Below, one piece after another: positions 62,168-64,000 of a stretch of DNA of 64,000 nt. The stretch's first letter is position 1. Each line of letters begins with the position of its first letter. The notes under the pieces are model-generated. The model did no database searches and was not told where the DNA came from. It saw nothing but the letters and a program-made list of their open reading frames with translations. Source of the DNA: Rhodobacter calidifons. Lineage in GTDB: Bacteria > Pseudomonadota > Alphaproteobacteria > Rhodobacterales > Rhodobacteraceae. The DNA is taken from positions 62,001 to 126,000 of the forward strand of contig NZ_JAANHS010000001.1 of NCBI RefSeq assembly GCF_011174775.1, read 5' to 3'. Both the position numbers and the translations under genes were made by a program.

Positions 62168-64000
62168 ATGCCCCTGCCGAACGGATTCCTCGACGAACTG
62201 CGCACCCGGGTCACCCTGTCCTCCATCGTGGGCAGGAAAGTCACCTGGGACATGCGCAAGTCGAACCTGGCCAAGGGCGATTTCTGGGCCCCCTGCCCCT
62301 TCCATCAGGAAAAGACCGCCAGCTTCCACGTCGATGACCGCAAGGGGTTCTACTACTGCTTCGGCTGCCATGCGAAGGGCGATGCCGTCACCTTCGTGAA
62401 AGAGTCCGAAAACCTCGGCTTCATGGAGGCGGTGGAAATCCTCGCCCGCGAGGCCGGGATGCAGATCCCCGCCCGCGACCCGGGGGCCGCCGAACGCGCC
62501 GACCGCCGCACGCTTCTGCAACAGGTGATGGACGAGGCGGTGAAGTTCTACCGCCTGCAACTGAAGACCGCCGCCGGGGCCGACGCGCGCAGTTACCTCG
62601 CGCAGAAGCGCCGCCTGACCGAAGCAGCCTGGGACCGCTGGGACATCGGCTGGGCGCCGAACAACCGCCACGCCCTGAAGGACGCCCTCGCGGCCAAGGG
62701 AATCGCGCCGGACCTCATGGTGGCCTCCGGCCTTGTCGCCAGGGCCGACGACGGCAGCCTGTACGACCGCTTCCGCGGGCGCATCATCTTTCCGATCAAG
62801 GATACCCGAGGCCGCCCGATCAGCCTTGGCGGGCGCGCGCTCGACCCCAATGCCCCGGCGAAATACCTCAACGGCCCGGAAACGGACCTGTTCGACAAGG
62901 GCCGCACCCTCTTCAACCACGCCCCCGCGCGCGAGGCGGCGGGCAAGGGCAAGCCCCTGATCGTCGCCGAAGGCTACATGGACGTGATCGCCCTGTCCGA
63001 GGCCGGATTCACCGCCGCCGTCGCCCCCCTCGGCACCGCGATCACCGAGGATCAACTGCGGATGATCTGGAAGATCAGTGACGAGCCGATCATGGCGCTG
63101 GACGGCGACAAGGCCGGGATCGCGGCGGCCCAACGGGTCATCGACCTCGCCCTGCCGCTCCTCGAGGCCGGAAAGGCGCTGCGCATCGCCATCCTGCCGG
63201 GGGGCATGGACCCCGACGACCTTCTGAAGGCGCAAGGCGCGCCCGCGATGCAGGCGGTGCTCGACCAGGCGAAGCCGATGGTGCAGCTTCTCTGGCAGCG
63301 CGAGACCGAGGGCCGCGTCTTCGACAGCCCCGAACGTCGCGCCGCGCTGGACAAGGTGCTGCGCGGCCACCTCGCACGCATCACCGACCCCTCGATCCGC
63401 AGCCACTATGCCGACGAGATAAAGCGCCTGCGGCTGGACCTGTTCGGCACGGCGCAGTATCGACCCTTCCAGCCCGGCCCGTTCCGTCCCGGTCGCGGCC
63501 GATTTGCGCCCCCGGGCGGCGCGCTTGCCTCCACCCGTTCCTCGCTTCTGGCCCAGGCGCAAGGCCCCGTCGAAGAAGCCCTGCGCGAGGCGGTGATCCT
63601 GGCCACGCTGATCCTGCACCCCGCGCTGATCCACCGCTTCGAAAGCGCGCTTGAACGGCTGGACCTGACCGGCGAGGACCACGAGATGCTGCGCCAGATG
63701 ATCCTTGCGGGCGCCGACATGCCGGACCTGCGTGCGAAGATCGCCCAATCCGCGCCTGCGGCCCTTGACGCACTCCTCTCGCGTCCCCATGTCGCCATCG
63801 CACCCCCGGTCCGCAACACCCAGGACGACGAGCTTGCAGCGCTCTGCCTTGCCGAGGAACTGGCCAAACTGGAAGCCCGCCGGGGCGCACGCCGCGAGAT
63901 CGAAGATGCGATGGAGGATATGGACGGCCTGCCCGACGAAGGCCTGACCTGGCGGCTTTCCCAGGCCGCCGAAGCCCGCCATCGGTCGGAAAAAGGCGGC
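62168..64000 (+). CDS. dnaG: DNA primase (3'-truncated by window edge)
   Basis: 611 codons are visible and the frame is still open at the edge. Zinc-ribbon with Cys43, His46, Cys64 and Cys67 (CPFHQEK...YYCFGCHAKG), then the catalytic RNA-polymerase domain with the TOPRIM motif EGYMDVIAL and the acidic DGDKAG, and the start of the C-terminal helicase-binding region (about residue 440 on). Synthesises RNA primers at the replication fork. A typical dnaG-rpoD pair may follow beyond the window. Confidence 0.95.
   Translation, partial: MPLPNGFLDELRTRVTLSSIVGRKVTWDMRKSNLAKGDFWAPCPFHQEKTASFHVDDRKGFYYCFGCHAKGDAVTFVKESENLGFMEAVEILAREAGMQIPARDPGAAERADRRTLLQQVMDEAVKFYRLQLKTAAGADARSYLAQKRRLTEAAWDRWDIGWAPNNRHALKDALAAKGIAPDLMVASGLVARADDGSLYDRFRGRIIFPIKDTRGRPISLGGRALDPNAPAKYLNGPETDLFDKGRTLFNHAPAREAAGKGKPLIVAEGYMDVIALSEAGFTAAVAPLGTAITEDQLRMIWKISDEPIMALDGDKAGIAAAQRVIDLALPLLEAGKALRIAILPGGMDPDDLLKAQGAPAMQAVLDQAKPMVQLLWQRETEGRVFDSPERRAALDKVLRGHLARITDPSIRSHYADEIKRLRLDLFGTAQYRPFQPGPFRPGRGRFAPPGGALASTRSSLLAQAQGPVEEALREAVILATLILHPALIHRFESALERLDLTGEDHEMLRQMILAGADMPDLRAKIAQSAPAALDALLSRPHVAIAPPVRNTQDDELAALCLAEELAKLEARRGARREIEDAMEDMDGLPDEGLTWRLSQAAEARHRSEKGG

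Overview
The window is about 64 kb of high-GC (roughly two-thirds G+C by eye), densely coding DNA from an alphaproteobacterium, most likely a Rhodobacterales/Paracoccaceae (Rhodobacter-like) chromosome. The pointers are the small Rhodobacterales-type membrane and hypothetical proteins (DUF6476-like, DUF2842, DUF2065, the 41799 protein), SdhE, an LdtR-like MarR regulator, many ATGA/GTGA start-stop overlaps, and short GC-rich inverted repeats between genes. I see no phage, IS transposase, CRISPR array, rRNA or intact tRNA. It reads as core chromosome with one clear accessory locus (surface sugar) and two nutrient-uptake islands.

Layout. 1-5.7 kb: 3'-truncated kup, an orphan YjhX/TopAI-like gene, rluD-type pseudouridine synthase divergent from a small membrane protein, and an orphan hybrid histidine kinase. 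5.8-12.6 kb: a polyamine-type ABC transporter (ATPase, two permeases, binding protein) bracketed by two amidase-signature enzymes. 12.6-22.8 kb: a nonulosonic (sialic-type) acid and surface-glycan locus made of two convergent, tightly overlapping operons: neuA, SDR and Gfo/Idh on the plus strand; neuB, capsule-type protein, RgpF-like, FkbM, neuC and two GT30 (Kdo-transferase) paralogues on the minus strand. 22.8-31.6 kb: housekeeping genes (ThpR, HDAC-like, glutathione peroxidase, Nudix, DUF1178, LdtR-like, SdhE, aspartate aminotransferase, ferredoxin, DegP-type protease) plus a C-terminal remnant of the error-prone polymerase DnaE2. 31.7-41.7 kb: hflK-hflC-DUF2065 running into degP, glutathione reductase, rpiA, an EF-hand protein, two tandem GSTs with L-serine dehydratase, a DMT exporter and thiamine pyrophosphokinase. 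41.8-52.8 kb: a large acidic protein of unknown function, purA, a frameshifted small membrane-protein gene, secG, pyrG with a structured leader, a GT2 glycosyltransferase, TerC, RlmJ, TerB-like and PhnD-like proteins. 52.9-62.1 kb: a polar-amino-acid-type ABC transporter (ATPase, two binding proteins, two permeases) followed by two glutamine-synthetase-like ligases, a class I amidotransferase and an FAD amine oxidase, which together look like gamma-glutamyl amine/polyamine uptake and catabolism. 62.2 kb to the edge: dnaG, 3'-truncated.

The observations most worth following are: a diverged GT30 enzyme co-operonic with neuB/neuC, which could be an unrecognised nonulosonate transferase; a pyrG leader in which one 8-nt segment can pair either upstream or with the segment containing the pyrG Shine-Dalgarno; a palindromic repeat inserted exactly at the start codon of an ABC permease gene, apparently duplicating the start site and creating a 25-codon coupling ORF; the DnaE2 OB-fold remnant; and the frameshifted gene before secG.
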